A stretch of 64,000 nucleotides of DNA from the NCBI GenBank assembly GCA_027574665.1, contig CM050654.1, positions 20,652,222 through 20,716,221 of the forward strand, given 5' to 3'. A program made the position numbers and the translations under genes. Origin of the DNA: Rhynochetos jubatus. Taxonomy: Eukaryota > Chordata > Aves > Eurypygiformes > Rhynochetidae. Positions 25,557 to 38,975 of this stretch are shown one piece after another; the first letter of the stretch is position 1; each line of letters opens with the position of its first letter. The notes under the pieces were generated by a model. The model was not told where the DNA came from. It ran no database searches and worked only from the letters and a program-made list of their open reading frames with translations.

Positions 25557-25873
25557 GTGAGAAGAAATTTGTCTGTCCGGAATGTTCAAAACGCTTTATG
25601 AGAAGTGACCACCTTGCCAAACACATTAAAACGCATCAGAATAAAAAAGGTATTCACACTAGCAGTACAGTGCTGGCATCAGTAGAAGCAACACCTGATG
25701 ATACTTTGATTACTGCGGGAGGAACAACACTTATCCTTGCAAATATTCAACAAGGTTCTGTTTCAGGAATAGGAACTGTTAATACATCTGGCACCAGCAA
25801 TCAGGATATTCTTACCAACACTGAAATACCTTTACAGCTTGTCACAGTTTCGGGAAACGAGACAATGGAGTAA
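25557..25873 (+). CDS. SP3: SP3 terminal exon: zinc finger 3 and C-terminus
   Basis: The exon opens with GT, completing Gly after G from 23803, to read G-E-K-K-F-V. Finger 3 is C-x2-C-x12-H-x3-H ([18 protein letters not shown], then KTH), with the RSDHLAK recognition helix, followed by QNKKG. The C-terminal D domain continues with [10 protein letters not shown], an [17 protein letters not shown] block, and ends [11 protein letters not shown], the exact terminus of vertebrate Sp3. The stop TAA is at 25871-25873. Phase and length complete the gene: 1363+193+197+317 nt give 690 codons including stop, leaving roughly 80-90 N-terminal residues to be encoded upstream of the window, given the usual length near 770-780. 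Confidence 0.98.
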
Positions 25874-27320
25874 ATATTACACAAGATACCTATTAATTGT
25901 GGTTATTTTTATACAGTAGTGAGAAGAATATTGTTCCTAAGTTCTTAGATATCTTTTTATTGATGTGCAAAAATTTTTGGATTGACAGTAACTTGGTTAT
26001 ACATGACACTGAAATGCCTTACTTTGTATGATATTCCATAGTATATTAAAATGGTAAAATTGCATGGGTTTTGTAGGTACTTTTGGAATCTAGAAGAGAT
26101 GAAATTTTACCAAGTTATATTAAAAAAAAAAAAAAAGAATTTAACGATGGAAATGGTAGTCTAACCAAATGCATCAATCCTGTGTGGTTTAGTGTAAAAA
26201 AAAATGAGAACATGTTGGTATTTATCTATTGTAAGATAAAAGAAGTTGATGGGTGAAAAGAAATCATGTTATGATAAAAGAAATTTTGTAATTTTCTTGA
26301 TGACTGGAATTTTTATTATGCATAACTGACAAATCAAGTTTCCAAGCAAATGTTACATAGTGTAGGCTTTACTTAGCTCATCAACTTGTCATTTTGAAGC
26401 TAATTATTTTAATTAGGTTAACTATGTACAATATTTTAAGCATTACTCTTGTAAGATTTTGAAAACTACATTTTAACATGGAACTCTAGGGATAGTCACC
26501 TTTTAAATCCTGTTGAAAAGCCATGTTTAAGATTTAATTTGCCAAAACGATGTCTTGTTAATATTCTTTCAATAACCAAGGTGGGCAATATAACCAATGT
26601 TTAAAAAGCTTAAAATGTTAAAAAAATAAATATGTATAGGTTGAAGCATTTGGGTGGTAAGGCAAATGTTATAATGAAGTATATCCCTTCTTTTGAACAT
26701 TGGAGGACCAAAAATAAGGTGTATTGCGTCTCAGCAGTGATTTTTATCAAATCTTTTTCCAAAAAACATCTGTCTGCCAGGGCCTTAAAAGCCATCGTGT
26801 AAATTACCAGTAAAATACAACATATGCAAATACAACAGAAGAATCACTTCCATATTGACAGTACTCCCAAACATATGGATATAGTCATAGCGAACTAGGG
26901 GGTTTATGAGGTTTTTATTTGTTTGTTGTTTAGTTTTTGGTTAGTCAATCTGCATTTAAATATCAGCCATCTTTCCTTTTTTGCTTCTTCCCTTAAAAAT
27001 TGTATGTATCCAGTACATTTAACTGATAAACATATATGTTTTTTATTATGCTGAATTTTCTTTTTATTTTTTAATTACTGTTTATATTTTCAATTATAGA
27101 AAAATGTACAAAATGAAGTTATATAGCCAGTCTGTAAGTGCTATACCATTTTCAAAAAAAATGTACGACAATAATTACTGCAGTTCACCTATTTACAAAC
27201 ATTTGGAAATCTGTTCATTTGTTATTCTTAAAACCACCTCAAATTTAAAGGCTACCTTATTGTACGTTTAAAGTGTATTATAACAGTGTGGTAGTTAATA
27301 AAACACTATTTTTTTTTTCT
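25874..27320 (+). other. SP3: SP3 3' untranslated region
   Basis: About 1.4 kb of very AT-rich sequence follows the stop, with an A-run near 26121-26134, many ATTTA-like and TTTTTAT stretches, and no open frame of note. A minor AATAAA occurs at 26625-26630. The main end is set by AATAAA at 27297-27302, followed by a T-rich element at about 27309-27322. The extent is inferred from these signals. Confidence 0.75.
27297..27302 (+). terminator. SP3: Probable SP3 polyadenylation signal
   Basis: Canonical AATAAA in 'gttaataaaacactatt', with a strong T-rich stretch 8-20 bases downstream. It is the first hexamer after the SP3 stop with such a downstream element, and the distance from the stop suits an SP3 mRNA. 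The earlier AATAAA at 26625 could give a shorter form. Confidence 0.65.
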
Positions 27321-27322
27321 TT

Positions 27323-30300
27323 TGACTTGAGTTTACTGTACTTCTTGTTAACAAACAGGGTGTAATTTCATAATACGTCTTGATAGCCTGAGGTGTTTTA
27401 TTGCTTTGTGCTAGATGGTGGCGAGTAGAAAAGGTGTTTCCTTTCCTTACAGGCAAGGAGATGGTAATATACCTCCTCCTTGCGTATCCGTGCACATAGA
27501 GACAGGGGGGTTTTGAGAGCATGTACTGTGTTGGTGTAGTGGTAGCGTTTTGTCCTTATGCTGAGCAGGACGCGAAGGAAACGTAGGCCCTATCCTATAG
27601 GATGTGAAAATAAAGTTGCCGTTAAGCCCTGTGACGCTTACATGCCACAATACAGACAGCCTTGGTAGGGACCTGTGCCTGGAGGGATGTTTTAGATGAA
27701 AGACCAGTGAGAACCGTGAGGTAAGAGAGTGTGTTGGTTGTATATGACGCTGTAATGAAAGTGAAAAGCTTTTATTTGTGAAGTCTAATGTCTTGGAGTA
27801 TCAGATGGCCACAGGACAGACCAGGGTAATTTAGGGTAAGCCAGGTAGATTTCGGCCTAGAAAAGAGAACTGGAAAAAGTCAGGAAGGGAAGATATTCTG
27901 CATTTCCTTTAAAAGATTTGCATTGAATTTTTTTTCCGTTAAGATTCAAAGCAACAGGAATGGACAGGTACGGAGCAAATGGAGTTAATTCATTATCACG
28001 TTAATCTTCAGTTTAGTAAAATAGTGAAATTGGATGGGAAGTCACAGGAGCAGCGGTTTGGGACAGAAGACAGTTCTGCTTAGACTTGCAGCGTTCCATG
28101 GATGTTGTCAATATTTTAACGTACTCTGAATTCACTTCTTCCAGACAGGTGAGTGGTTTCCAAACGCTATTGTAGTTCACAGAGCGTGTTAGTACTTCTG
28201 TTTCTAATACTCGGGGTCTGTTTCTCATCTCTCTAGCCATTTGTAGCTGTATTAGTGCGTTATTTTAGGAGGGAGGGAAGAGGGCTACTTTCGTAAGGAA
28301 ACTGCTTTTTCAGAAGTTTCGTGGAACGGCACTTTCACTGATGTGTATCTGTGGGTGACCGGGTTTTGATACCTCATTGCTGAAGATGAGATTGCCTTAT
28401 TTCTCAGAACTTTAATACTCGGTACATCAAGGGGTTACTTCAGTTAACATTTAGTGGCACATTTTTTGAAAGGGCATTGTGGTGTTAAAAAGCTTCAGAA
28501 GGTAGAAGTTTTGAAAGAAAGTAACTCTGGAAATGTATGGTACAGTCTGTAGCATTTCATGTTTGTTTTCACATCAGGCTTCTCGCTTGTGTATTTTCTT
28601 GGTACAGTAGCCTTTAGGTCCTTGGATGGTTTGTATCTCTGGTAGTCTGATGTAATCACTAATTAAGAAGACCTTAAAACTGGTTCTGCCAGAGAGCGTG
28701 AGACTGAGAGCAGCAGCCCACGTTACCAATTTCAACAGGCAGCGTGCGTATTTTCTGTAAGTACAAGGCCTCTACGTACGCTTGCTGTAATTTAACTATT
28801 CTTGGGCTCATTCCTGAAAGAACTAGTGGTCTGACCCTTGCAAGTTACAAACAGCTACCGATTCTTGCAGAGAACAAGAGGTTGTAATCATTGCTACTTA
28901 CAATGCCAAGGGGCAGTATGACTAACGAGAGTGATACAATCACTGAAACACTTGTGAGGAGCAGGACTTCTGGTTTGAAGGTTCGTATTTCACTCTGGGA
29001 AGGGACTCCACAGAGCTCCTTCTGCTTGTCTGAACAAGAAATAATCAGGCTTTGGTTTGAGGCATTTTGTGATGCCGGAATCAGTAAGATAAGCCTTCCT
29101 GATGGCTTTGCGAAAGCTCTGTTGTGTTCTCTAACAAGTTGTGCTGGGTGTCTGGGAATGAGGGAATGGAGCTAATAGTCACCTGTCAAGTGGTTCTTAG
29201 CTCCTTTAAGGAAAGAACTAAGGAGCAGGTGGCTGTCTTTCCTCCAGCTTTTTACCACCACCATTACCACCAGAAGGGCAGAGCCTGCACCGTAGAACCG
29301 GGAGAAAGAAGCTGATGAGTGACTCAGCTCTTACCTGACATGATATTTTCTATAAAAAGACACCTTCCATTTGATGCTCCAGAATTTCCGTTCGTTACTA
29401 CTTCAGGGTATTTTGGTACGTCTTTCCTATAATCTATGTCTGTAGGATGTCTGCCAGGATCTTAGTCAGGTGTGTAGGTGCTTTATGCAGTCTCAGGTAT
29501 TGCTCCAAATGGGATTGGTAATTTATCACAAGAACTGGTGACCACACCTCTTCCTGGCAGTGAGCAGTCACCTCTGGGAGCCTTGTCCTGATACGTTGGT
29601 CCTTACCAATTCCTGAGATGTCCAAGAGGCAACAGACCAAAAAAAAAAAAAAAAAAGGTAAGAATAAGAACTCCTGAGTGTGATCTTGGGGGTTTGCAGC
29701 ATTCCAAAGATTCAAGTTGTCCCTTTGGTTAGAATCGTGCTACATGCCTTTTTTTGCAATGTCTCAGCCTTTGTGCTTGGAAAGTAACTATTTAGAAAAT
29801 GTGTGTGTAATTTAATTTTTAGGGACACAATACATGATGTGCTGAGTGTAGGTAAGATTTACACAGGTTTTTCTGTGCAATTAAATAACCTTCCCTCCCC
29901 TGCTACGCCTTCTCTAATCAAAAATCCGATTGCACAGATTTTGTACTCAATATGAGATGGACACCACCAGGAAAAGGGTCCACCTGGAAATGGTTCCAAA
30001 GCAAGACTGGGAATCATGTATTGTTTGTGCACAGCTTTCCTGTTCCCTCTGAAAGCTCCAGTCTTGGGCATTGCTAGTGGCATGCTTACAGACAGAACAA
30101 GATTCACTTCTTTTACCTACCTTGAAATGTATTAGCATTTCACACAAAACTACTGGAAGAACAATACCTTTGCAAGGGTTGCAGGCTGCTAGGTCTCCAT
30201 AGGAATTTTCAAGCACCAATGATTGGTTGATAAGTGGTGTCATAGAAAGGTGTGTTGGATTATATAGGAAGGTATTTCAAGTAAGGACCTCTTGGTCCCT

Positions 30301-30840
30301 GAGAAAAAAAGAAGCATCAGAGATGGTTGAGTTGGGTTCCAGACATAGACAAAATATCACTGAAATCTTACGTTATCCAAAGGAGTCCCTGAGTTTCAAA
30401 CATGCTGGGCTACCCACCCACCCACCCGCATTCTTAAGTTCTTGCTTCTGTTTCTAAAGAACTTAGTCCCCTGTGCAAGGTATTCACAGAATTATATTTG
30501 TGATTTATGCACAAAACCCACAAATGGCTACTTCATCACAGATGCAACCTAGCTGGACGTTTTAAAACACAACATCGGGTTGTGTTTTAATTTGACAAAC
30601 GCATGCTTAGGAGGATAAGCGTCCACTCCATTATGTTGCAGGCGTAGATATGTGTTAAAGGCTGAGCTGTGGATTGCTGCGCGGGATACCACAAAAGAGG
30701 GGGCTTGGTCCTGTGGCAAAATCAAACTTGTTTGCCTCTTTGCCGTCACAGATTTTTGCATGTTGGCTTTATTTATTGTCTGCAAAAACAGTTATTTTGT
30801 TTGACTGCTGTGGTTTGAGCTGGTCTGTGCCCCTCTCTTG
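27323..30840. other. Intergenic, no gene recognised
   Basis: AT-rich DNA downstream of SP3. Open frames are short, with no family resemblance. It contains an A18 run at 29639-29656. The 200 bases before that run are more GC-balanced and could be an old retroposed fragment with its A-tail, but I find no target-site duplication. Confidence 0.6.
29639..29656. repeat. A18 homopolymer
   Basis: Eighteen A residues, followed by ggtaagaataag. It may be the tail of an old retroposed sequence, but no source or flanking duplication can be seen. Confidence 0.8.
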
Positions 30841-30844
30841 CTGT

Positions 30845-31330
30845 ATTAGAAGGCTGCAGCCGGCCTGTGAGGGTGGCATAGGCCCAGGCCCCACAGGGAC
30901 ACCGGTGCGGGGCAGGGGATCCACAGACCTCCACAGTCATGGCTCCCTGGGCACGATTCTGCTGCGCCCGCCCCCACAGGCAGGCACACACACACACGTG
31001 CCCAGCAACTGGAATAACATCGGAGATGAGACCAAAGGGCTGGCCTGGGTCCCGCTTGCAGTTGGGGACCCACAGCCTAGTAGTAGGGCAGGCACTTCAG
31101 CCCCCGGCTCCCCCCAGCCCCATCGCCATTACCAGGTGGCACAAGCGGCATATGGCGCTGAGGGGGTGTGGGCCAAGGGTGCGAGTTTGTGGTGCTGGGC
31201 TTCGTTTTCAAGCGCCTTTTGGTCAGTGCTGGGCTTCGTTGTGAAGTGGTGTTTGCTCAGCATGCTGCCGTGACAGTGAGTAGTGAGGGTGACCGGCTGG
31301 GAGGGGATGTCATGTGCAGGCCTGTGCCTT
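30845..31330. other. Isolated GC- and CpG-rich island
   Basis: About 480 bp of GC-rich sequence with numerous CpG dinucleotides stand out from AT-rich surroundings about 3.5 kb past the SP3 poly(A) signal. It includes a short CA run (30984-30998) and a 15-bp direct repeat (gtgctgggcttcgtt at 31192-31206 and 31226-31240). The long + frame across it (30674-31273) begins at TTG and has a low-complexity Gly/Pro/Ser/His composition, so I do not call it a gene. It could be a promoter CpG island of an unannotated transcript or an inserted repeat. Confidence 0.5.
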
Positions 31331-34300
31331 ATGTGTTTTGCTTAAATCCCTGATTTTGTCTGGGGTTATTTGTGCCAAAGCTGCCATCTGAGATAATGGA
31401 ATTTAGTTGTAATTTTTCCATGTATATCCATTCGTAGATGTTTTTACTAAATGTAATGTGTTCCAAATACGTAATTATTTAACAGCTTGAAATGCTTCCA
31501 AAGGAGCTGTTCAAGTCTTTTCTGTAAATAACACACCTTTTGAAATTATATCAATACTTAATGTCATTTTGGGACTTCTCTTATGTTTCCTTAAAAAAGA
31601 AATGACCCTCCCAATCAGTATTTACCTGAAGAATTAAAATAGTACCATTTTCAATTGTGCTAATTAGCTTTTTTATATGTCTAAATATGTATTTGCTCGT
31701 ATGAGATTTGGAGTGGGAGGTGTTTTCTAGCTTTCCTGGAAGTCTTAACTGTCCTCAGAGGAAGGAAGAGCTATGAGAAATATATCAAAAACGGGAGGAC
31801 TGGAGGATCTGGTATATTTGACAGTCTTCCCTCTCAGTAGGTGTACAATACCAAACAGTAGTGAATGGGAGTACAGAGCGATCGTGGATGAGCTCTGACT
31901 TCAGGAGCAGAGAGAAGAAGGTGAACTGTCACCTCCCAGTGCTAATCCTTTCACTGCCTTTGTTTTCAGCCTCACTTAACACACCCCTCTTCCGTAGCTC
32001 TCCATACTTCTTGGAAGCCCCTTTCTTTACTCCTCCTGCCTCTTTGAGTAAGAACAACAGATGTTTCCTGTCTCTTTATTTGTGGGAGGCAGAAAGCATT
32101 GGGGTAGAAATGGTCAAAACTTTGTTCTGTCCTACTTATGAGAGAGAGAGTGTGAAAAAAAGAGGACCTTGCTCTTGAATGTTGACCACGTAAAAAGAGG
32201 ACAAAGGGTTAACTGTGGCCTGACGTCACTGCGAGGGACCTTTACATCTGTGAATGTTAAGTAACTTAAAAGAGCTATTTGTGAATGTCTCTTGTCCAGT
32301 CATCCAATAGGTTTTAAAATCCTCGCAAGGTTGTATTATCCCATCTATATAATTTCATACCATAAAGGTTATGCAATTAGGAAAAATATCTTCATTCTCA
32401 CTTTTACAAAGAAAAATAATTAAATATACAAATTCACAAATAATTTATTGTTTACAAACAAGTTTTATGCTTTTGTTTTGGTAAGGCGCACATCTATTTA
32501 TGGCAAATGTGAGGGCTTATCACTGTAAAGCTCAGTTCTTTGTTACGCTACAAAAAATGAGTCAAGTGAAACACTATTTTGAATAAAGGCTATAAATTTT
32601 ATCCCAATCTTCACAACTTTTTTTCATACCTTAGAAACAGGCTAGTTTTGAAATTCAGCACCAGATACTCTAAGAAGATTGCAGATTGCTGGACCAGAGC
32701 ATGTAAACACCTGTAAAAGATTACAACAATTAAAAAACAGTAATTGAGTTATGTAAATTTAAAGAAACAACACCAAAGCCCCTACACTTTTGACATGCCA
32801 AATATAAACAGTTTGCAGCCTGGATGTTTGAAGACTGGTGTGCGCATGCGAAATGTGATTTCATTCTCAAGTGTACTGTTCAATACGTATCAGTGTTCCC
32901 TGCAAGCTAAAATGACATTTCTCTTTGAGTATATTTTAACCTGTGCTTAATCTAAGGAACACTTGAGGTAGTAATAACTGGAAAAGACCACAGAAGCCAG
33001 AGGTTTTCAACTCTTTTTTCTTATTTAGTTTCTGTGTTTGGCATCAAAATTTGTGATCTGTCAGTTTAGTGTGCAGAAGATTTGTGCTCAGCAGACAAGT
33101 GAAATGTGGTCCTGCAATTCCAAGACTTCAAAAACAGGCTGAGATACAGGTACAGTGATGCTTATCAGGTAATGCAGGGCTTCACTGTTAATAAAGGAGA
33201 CCTTGTATCCTTTGGTACATGTCCTTTGTCTAACTTATTAAGGCAAAGAAATACTAATGCTTCTTATCTTAGATTCCTGTTTCTTGGAACAGGAAAATTT
33301 TGCACGTTCTGAGGAAGACAAAGGTGGTGAAAGGGTCCAAGGCTAGTTACAAGCAAGATTCTGAGCTAGGAGAACATGGTTTTCTGCTTCAGCCAGGTAA
33401 GCATAAATACTTGCATGGAACTGTGTAACTATTTACTTCCATGCCCTTCTCTCTCATTCTTTTCATTTCAAGAAAGACTACAGAAATCATTCTAATGGCA
33501 GTCTAAAACATCTATCCAGTTATTTGGTTTTATCTCGAAAACTGTGATGGAATCATGTCCACCTTGATGTTCAGTAGCTGCAGAATTTCATGCAAGGTGC
33601 TAATTTGAGATGGTTGCTGTAATGGGAAGCATCCAACACATTTGGGTCAGAAGCAGCCTGCTACTGTCAGTGATCTCTCTGTCTTAACATTTTATTTCTC
33701 TATCCCCTCCCTATTATTTCTCTCCCATTCTTTTTGTCTCTCTGGAGTCTTTCCTCTGTCCTCTCTCCCTGTTATAGAAAATACAAAGCATAAATTTTTA
33801 GCCTTTCTGTGCAATTTTTAGTTCTTTTACATGAAAATGTTGTACAGTGAATTATTGACATTTGCTAGACTCCTCTCAATACAATTTCTACTGTTACTAT
33901 CCGGAACTTCGCTAAATTCTGGGATAGTGTTCCCTTTTATTTTTAAAGGCTCTTGAACATCACAGCATGACATGAACATGAGAGCATATTTGAGAATGTC
34001 ACGGTTCAGAATTTGTAGTTTACACTACTGAAAACCCAGGTATCATCTGTGAGAGATCAGAATCCATCTCAGGCTAAATTTGTTAAATAAATAAAGCTGC
34101 ATAGAGGAACAGAGGAGTTCCGGCTACAAAGGCAGCCTGAAAAAAGCAAACTGTGAGCTACCAGCTTAGAAATCTGCTAATTACTGTTGCAGAACGAGAC
34201 TATTTCTGAAACCCTGAAAGCACAATTAGAGGTACAGCAAGCAAATAATAGATTCAGTGCAGCTTGTGGAAATAATACATTGCTGAAATGGTGGTTTCTG

Positions 34301-37300
34301 TACCCACACAGAATAGAATGGAAAATCGGGGAAATGCACAACGATAGCAAAACTCTTAATTCAGTTTAAAGGAAATCATATAAGAATCCCAGTCTTACAT
34401 GACAGAAAGAAGGAAAAAAAGCTACAAGAATTCTACACAAATATTAAGAAAGAGGAAAAGAGTTGAAAGTACTTTTATGTATAGTTTTGAATTCCTTATA
34501 TAAGAGGGTTTTTTTGGGGTTTCTTTATTTTTTCCATGCTGTCACTATCTTAGATTCCATTATGTTCTGACTTGCTTCCACTTAGTGTGGCCTTGCTGGA
34601 AAGAGGTTAAATGGCATGGTGAGCCCACGTCTCTCTTACAGAAATTCAGTTAGACTAGAATGGAGAAAAATAACAAAAATATTCTGACTAAACCTTTCTT
34701 TTAGGACATATCAGAATAGACCTGGAAAGAATAGGTGGAGCTACCTGAAAATCAGTGTTTCCTCACACTGATGGGGGGATGCTTATAAAATAGAATGAGA
34801 GAAAATATACAGCAGCTTTGTCTCTGGCAGTGAAAATGGGGAAAAGAAGCTGACAGAAACAAATTGCTAGATGAAATAAATAAAAAAAATATTTGGCAAA
34901 GAAGCAGAGGAACACAGATTCTGGAAGCACCCTCAAGCAGCTTACTATCCTTAGAGGCCAATTAAACCTGAATCAGTCAGGAAAGACAGAAAGAGCCCTC
35001 CTCAGGCTTAATGAAAATTTATATCAGGCAAAATAAAGCCCTGAGATTATTGGCATATAAGGCATAGAACGCTAAGAGAAGCAAGCTAGCTTGGCTATTA
35101 ATGATACCAGGGTGGTATTTACATTTAAAACAAAATATATTTGTAAGGTCTTTGAAGGTTTTCTGTGTCCATCTGTATATTAACAAAAAATCAGCTCCAG
35201 CTGACAAAATAATGTATGTAATGAAGCAAATATGCCCCCAGGTTCCAGCTGCCCAAATCACCATTTGAAGCCATCTGAGTAAGAAAAAAATTAGAAAGTA
35301 TCTTCAGAAAAATGCCAGCTAGCCCAGAGAGCAGATCTTTTAAACACTTCCAAGCACCTTACTTAACAACTTGTACAGCAACCACTGGGCTTTTTTAAAG
35401 GCTGGTCAGCTTGTGCTTTTGGAAGATGATACTTTGCTTTGCAAGAGCTTGCTAAAGCAGCTCTGTTAAACTTCATTGTTGTACAATATGTTAGAAGGAT
35501 ATAATCATCACCATAAATCTAGCTTATAGTAAAGCCTCCAGTTTCTCAAAATGGTAAAGAGAAGATAGACAAAGTTATGCCTCTTGCCCCGTGTCCCCAT
35601 ACCTTGGACTTCCCGCAGACGTTGTAAGAGCGTGGCAGTTGAAGGCTATTTTACTAGCATACCAATTTCCATAAGAAGAAATTTGAGTAGGACATTCATG
35701 TTTTCGTTTTCCCCATGAATCTCCCTAAAGAGTCAAGTAGAAGAATAAACTGGAGAGATTTATAACTCAGGATTAAAATCAATGTTACTTCTCAAATTCC
35801 CGCTTTTCGGACATATAGTTTTAGCATCTTTAAATAAAACATATACCAAAACCCATGTGGCTGCCGCCTTAGCTGCCTGGAAAGTGAGTTATAGTCTAGG
35901 TTAGTAGACATTGCTGGCTGTTTGCTTCTACAAGGTATTCATAGTGGAAAGTTTCAAATGGACTCTGAGTTTAAAAAGCTAAAGAGGCAGGATCTAAACC
36001 CCCCAAATTACAAAAGGTAAAAGGAACCAAGGAATAATTTATACTTGATCTAGAAATAAACATCCAAATTAGATTCCATATTTCATTGATTAGCTTCCTT
36101 AGGGGCAGGGAAAAGCCTTTGGATATGGGCTCACTAGAGAAGATGGGTCCTCATCCACAGGATTTTTTCTCGTGGTTTGCATAGTATTTCCCATATTTGC
36201 TCATTGCTTCTTTCAGGATTCAACTGCAAAATTTTGACCCATCTCTGAACTAATTCCTGTATGTTTTAAGGCAATCCACCTTATCCCTGTTTTTTCTACG
36301 TCTATCTGTTGAAGTACTTCCTATGCTGTACAGTTACTGATGCTCTTAGAACTAATATATAATTTAAAAACTATTTTAAAAGATTAAGAATATATATATC
36401 ACTGCATACAAGTGACATAACAGCTGGCTTGCCATACGTAAATACCTCCAATAAGGTGCAAGTCAGTGTTACCACTCATGGATATTTGACATTCAGCCCC
36501 AAGTGCTTTCACGTGTAGGAATTTGACAGATTACACTACATTAGTCCTGTGATAAGGTATATCAGCTAATGACTTTGCAATAGGAACCGTGTATATCCTG
36601 TCACAAAACATAGAGAACATACAGAATATAAATTGTCTCTTCATATGTGAACACCTGGAATGGAGGGGGTTTAAATGAGTCCTATCATATTATCTTGGTC
36701 TCTGTAGAGTCATTATAGACCTCTCATTGCTAAGAGGTTTCTTTCGAAAGTGTAAGTAGTCTCCTTCCACCATCTCCCAGATTCACATTTTAGATCCTCA
36801 TTTATTTCCCTGTGTTTGACTTACTGACAGGTTCTACTTGATGTTCTTTCCACTGAAAGAGTTAGGATGGCTGGCCACACACAGTGCCTGTGGATGTGAA
36901 AACGTACATTGAAAAGCAGCAAAGTAAAGCAATCTTGAAGAATTAATGGCAGCAAGAACTTACTCACCCTTCCCCTAATAGGTGGCAACCATAGGTGGAG
37001 CTGACAAGTAAGTACTCATTCTGTGTGCTGTATCTGATTATCAGTATAAACCACAGTGTCTGGGAACAGAAGAGGAAGACAAGGAGACACATATGGAATT
37101 CTCACAACACTTTTTTGTTTTGTTTAGTGAAATCAAAATAAGATTTTTTTTTTCTTGTCATAAAGAAACTGTAGGGTTTTTTCCTTGACTTTGTTCTCAT
37201 GATGACCAGTAACACACGGCAACAGTACTAAGGCTGTGTCTGCTGTAATACCATATTATAATATACAAGACAACAATTTTCCTGTAGAACTGGAATAAGG

Positions 37301-38889
37301 AAGTCTATATCCATGTATATATGAAAAGTACATATAAAATTTGAGTGGCAAGAATTAATTTTGTTTCCTAAGATATAAATTTGAAAGGGTGATGTTAAAG
37401 ACCTGTTTATCACTTATTTAAATGTTCTCATTAGAATTAAAATACCAAGTGGTTGCAAAATATGCAGATCCAGAACAGATCATTATTTTTATCTTATTCA
37501 CCCCTCCAGAATTTCCATACTTGAATTCAAAGGAAGAAGATCCTAGTTTGGGTCTTATTTGTTTTACTCTGCAATCTTCTCTTAGGCATCATCACAGAGT
37601 TGCACAAAGAGCATGACATGAAGTTGCTTAGGAAAAGGGAAGATGCAGAGGAAGCCAGTAAGTATTGCATAAGGGGAGGCAAGGGTTAAGGCCTGGGACC
37701 GCAGAACAGCTGGAACATGTTAGTTTTACAGGAAGGCAGCCCGGAGAGGGAGTGTGAACTGCCAGCAGGTGGCTGGGAATGGCTGGATAGTAGTGGTGGG
37801 ACTGGAAGAGAGCTCTGCCTCTTACTGTGATGACTCGACCAGTTTCAGCTAAAGCCTGTTTTTCTTCGCAACAGTGGACCTTTGTCAAAACCCATGAAAG
37901 TAAATTTAGCATTTCCTTTAAATGTAATAGGGTCTGGATCTGGCCCCTGCTTGTTTTGACACTGGTTTTGTTTGCGGTATGTCTTAAAGCTTTACCTAAT
38001 TCTTTCTGGGATGAGGGAAAGTGGGCTGGTTGAGTGCTAAACAGGCCTTCAAGGTGTGAGACACTGATGTATCCCTTGGAGACCCTACCTCCAAGTCAAG
38101 CAGACACTGTTCTGTTAAGAGAAGCTGCAAGCAGATAAGTGTGGGAAGAATGGTCTGCTGGGTTTCTCTGCCTTCTGCAATAGGGAAAGCTATGCCGACA
38201 GACAGCTGCTTTTACCACAGAGATGCTTTGCTGTGGTTTGTACTACTGGTCCATGTTCTCCAGAAGTCCCAGTCATAAAGTGGGCTTTGCTCTGGATGGC
38301 ACTAGGCAAACACAAGAGGCTGTTCTGACCTGAAGACATTGCAGTGTAGGTGTAAAATGAGAGATTTTTGGTGGACGTGGTGACAGGGAAGCAGAAGGAC
38401 CCAAGGACAATGCGGGTCTGGAAGCATAGCACAGCAGTTTTCTCAGCATTTAATTGGCACCATGGTAAAATAGAGTTTGAAGGAAAGATTGGAAGATAAC
38501 AGGATCCTGCACAGGTGTTTCTGAAAAGCTCCTCCCAAGTGTGAAGGGCAGTGTAGGACAAAGCGTATGTGTTCTTATTTGGTAATCTTACAAGGTGACA
38601 TTTGGCAGGATTGGAAGAAACAGTACTGGAATAACCAAGCTGTGAGATGATGAGAGCTTGGAGAAGACTTTTACCTATCTGAATGGGTGGTAAAACTTAA
38701 TCTCATTCTCTAAACAGCAAGGTATTATGAACCTTGGTGTTTTGTAATAATAAACCCACTTTTTTTCAGCTTTATATTCTTTTAAGTAGACAAAAGAATC
38801 AACATCTGAGAACATATAAAAACGTTTCATAGAAAATATGGTTAAGAATTGATACTTACTTTCCTTACAACCAGCCAAAGTTTTTGTTC
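31331..38889. other. Intergenic, no gene recognised
   Basis: AT-rich sequence with short random open frames only. I see no exon with a recognisable domain, no RNA gene and no repeat with clear identity. Confidence 0.55.
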
Positions 38890-38975
38890 CAAGATACATT
38901 CCATTGAAACCATCTTGGACTAGACGACCTCTAGAGGTCCCTTCCAAGCGCTAAGACTCTGTGTGAATCTGTGTG
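38890..38975 (+). mobile_element. CR1 3' tail fragment
   Basis: The phrase 'cttggactagacgacctc' followed by 'tagaggtcccttccaagc' and degenerate 'actctgtgtgaatctgtgtg' is the typical CR1 3' terminus, including its short octamer-like tail. Only the last 80 or so bases are recognisable. Confidence 0.7.

Noticed and set aside
4750-25873. Assignment of the gene as SP4 or SP1
   Set aside because: The IKEEEPDPEEW block, the [13 protein letters not shown] junction and the GNETME terminus are Sp3-specific; SP4 lacks them, even though the dynein neighbour at first suggests the SP4-DNAH11 locus.
27530-27560. tRNA-like A box (tggtgtagtggtagc)
   Set aside because: No B box, no cloverleaf partner and no acceptor stem can be found downstream.
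30674-31273. 199-codon + frame across the GC-rich island
   Set aside because: It opens at TTG, and its Gly/Pro/Ser-rich, low-complexity content and overlapping long frames on both strands indicate stop-poor GC-rich DNA.
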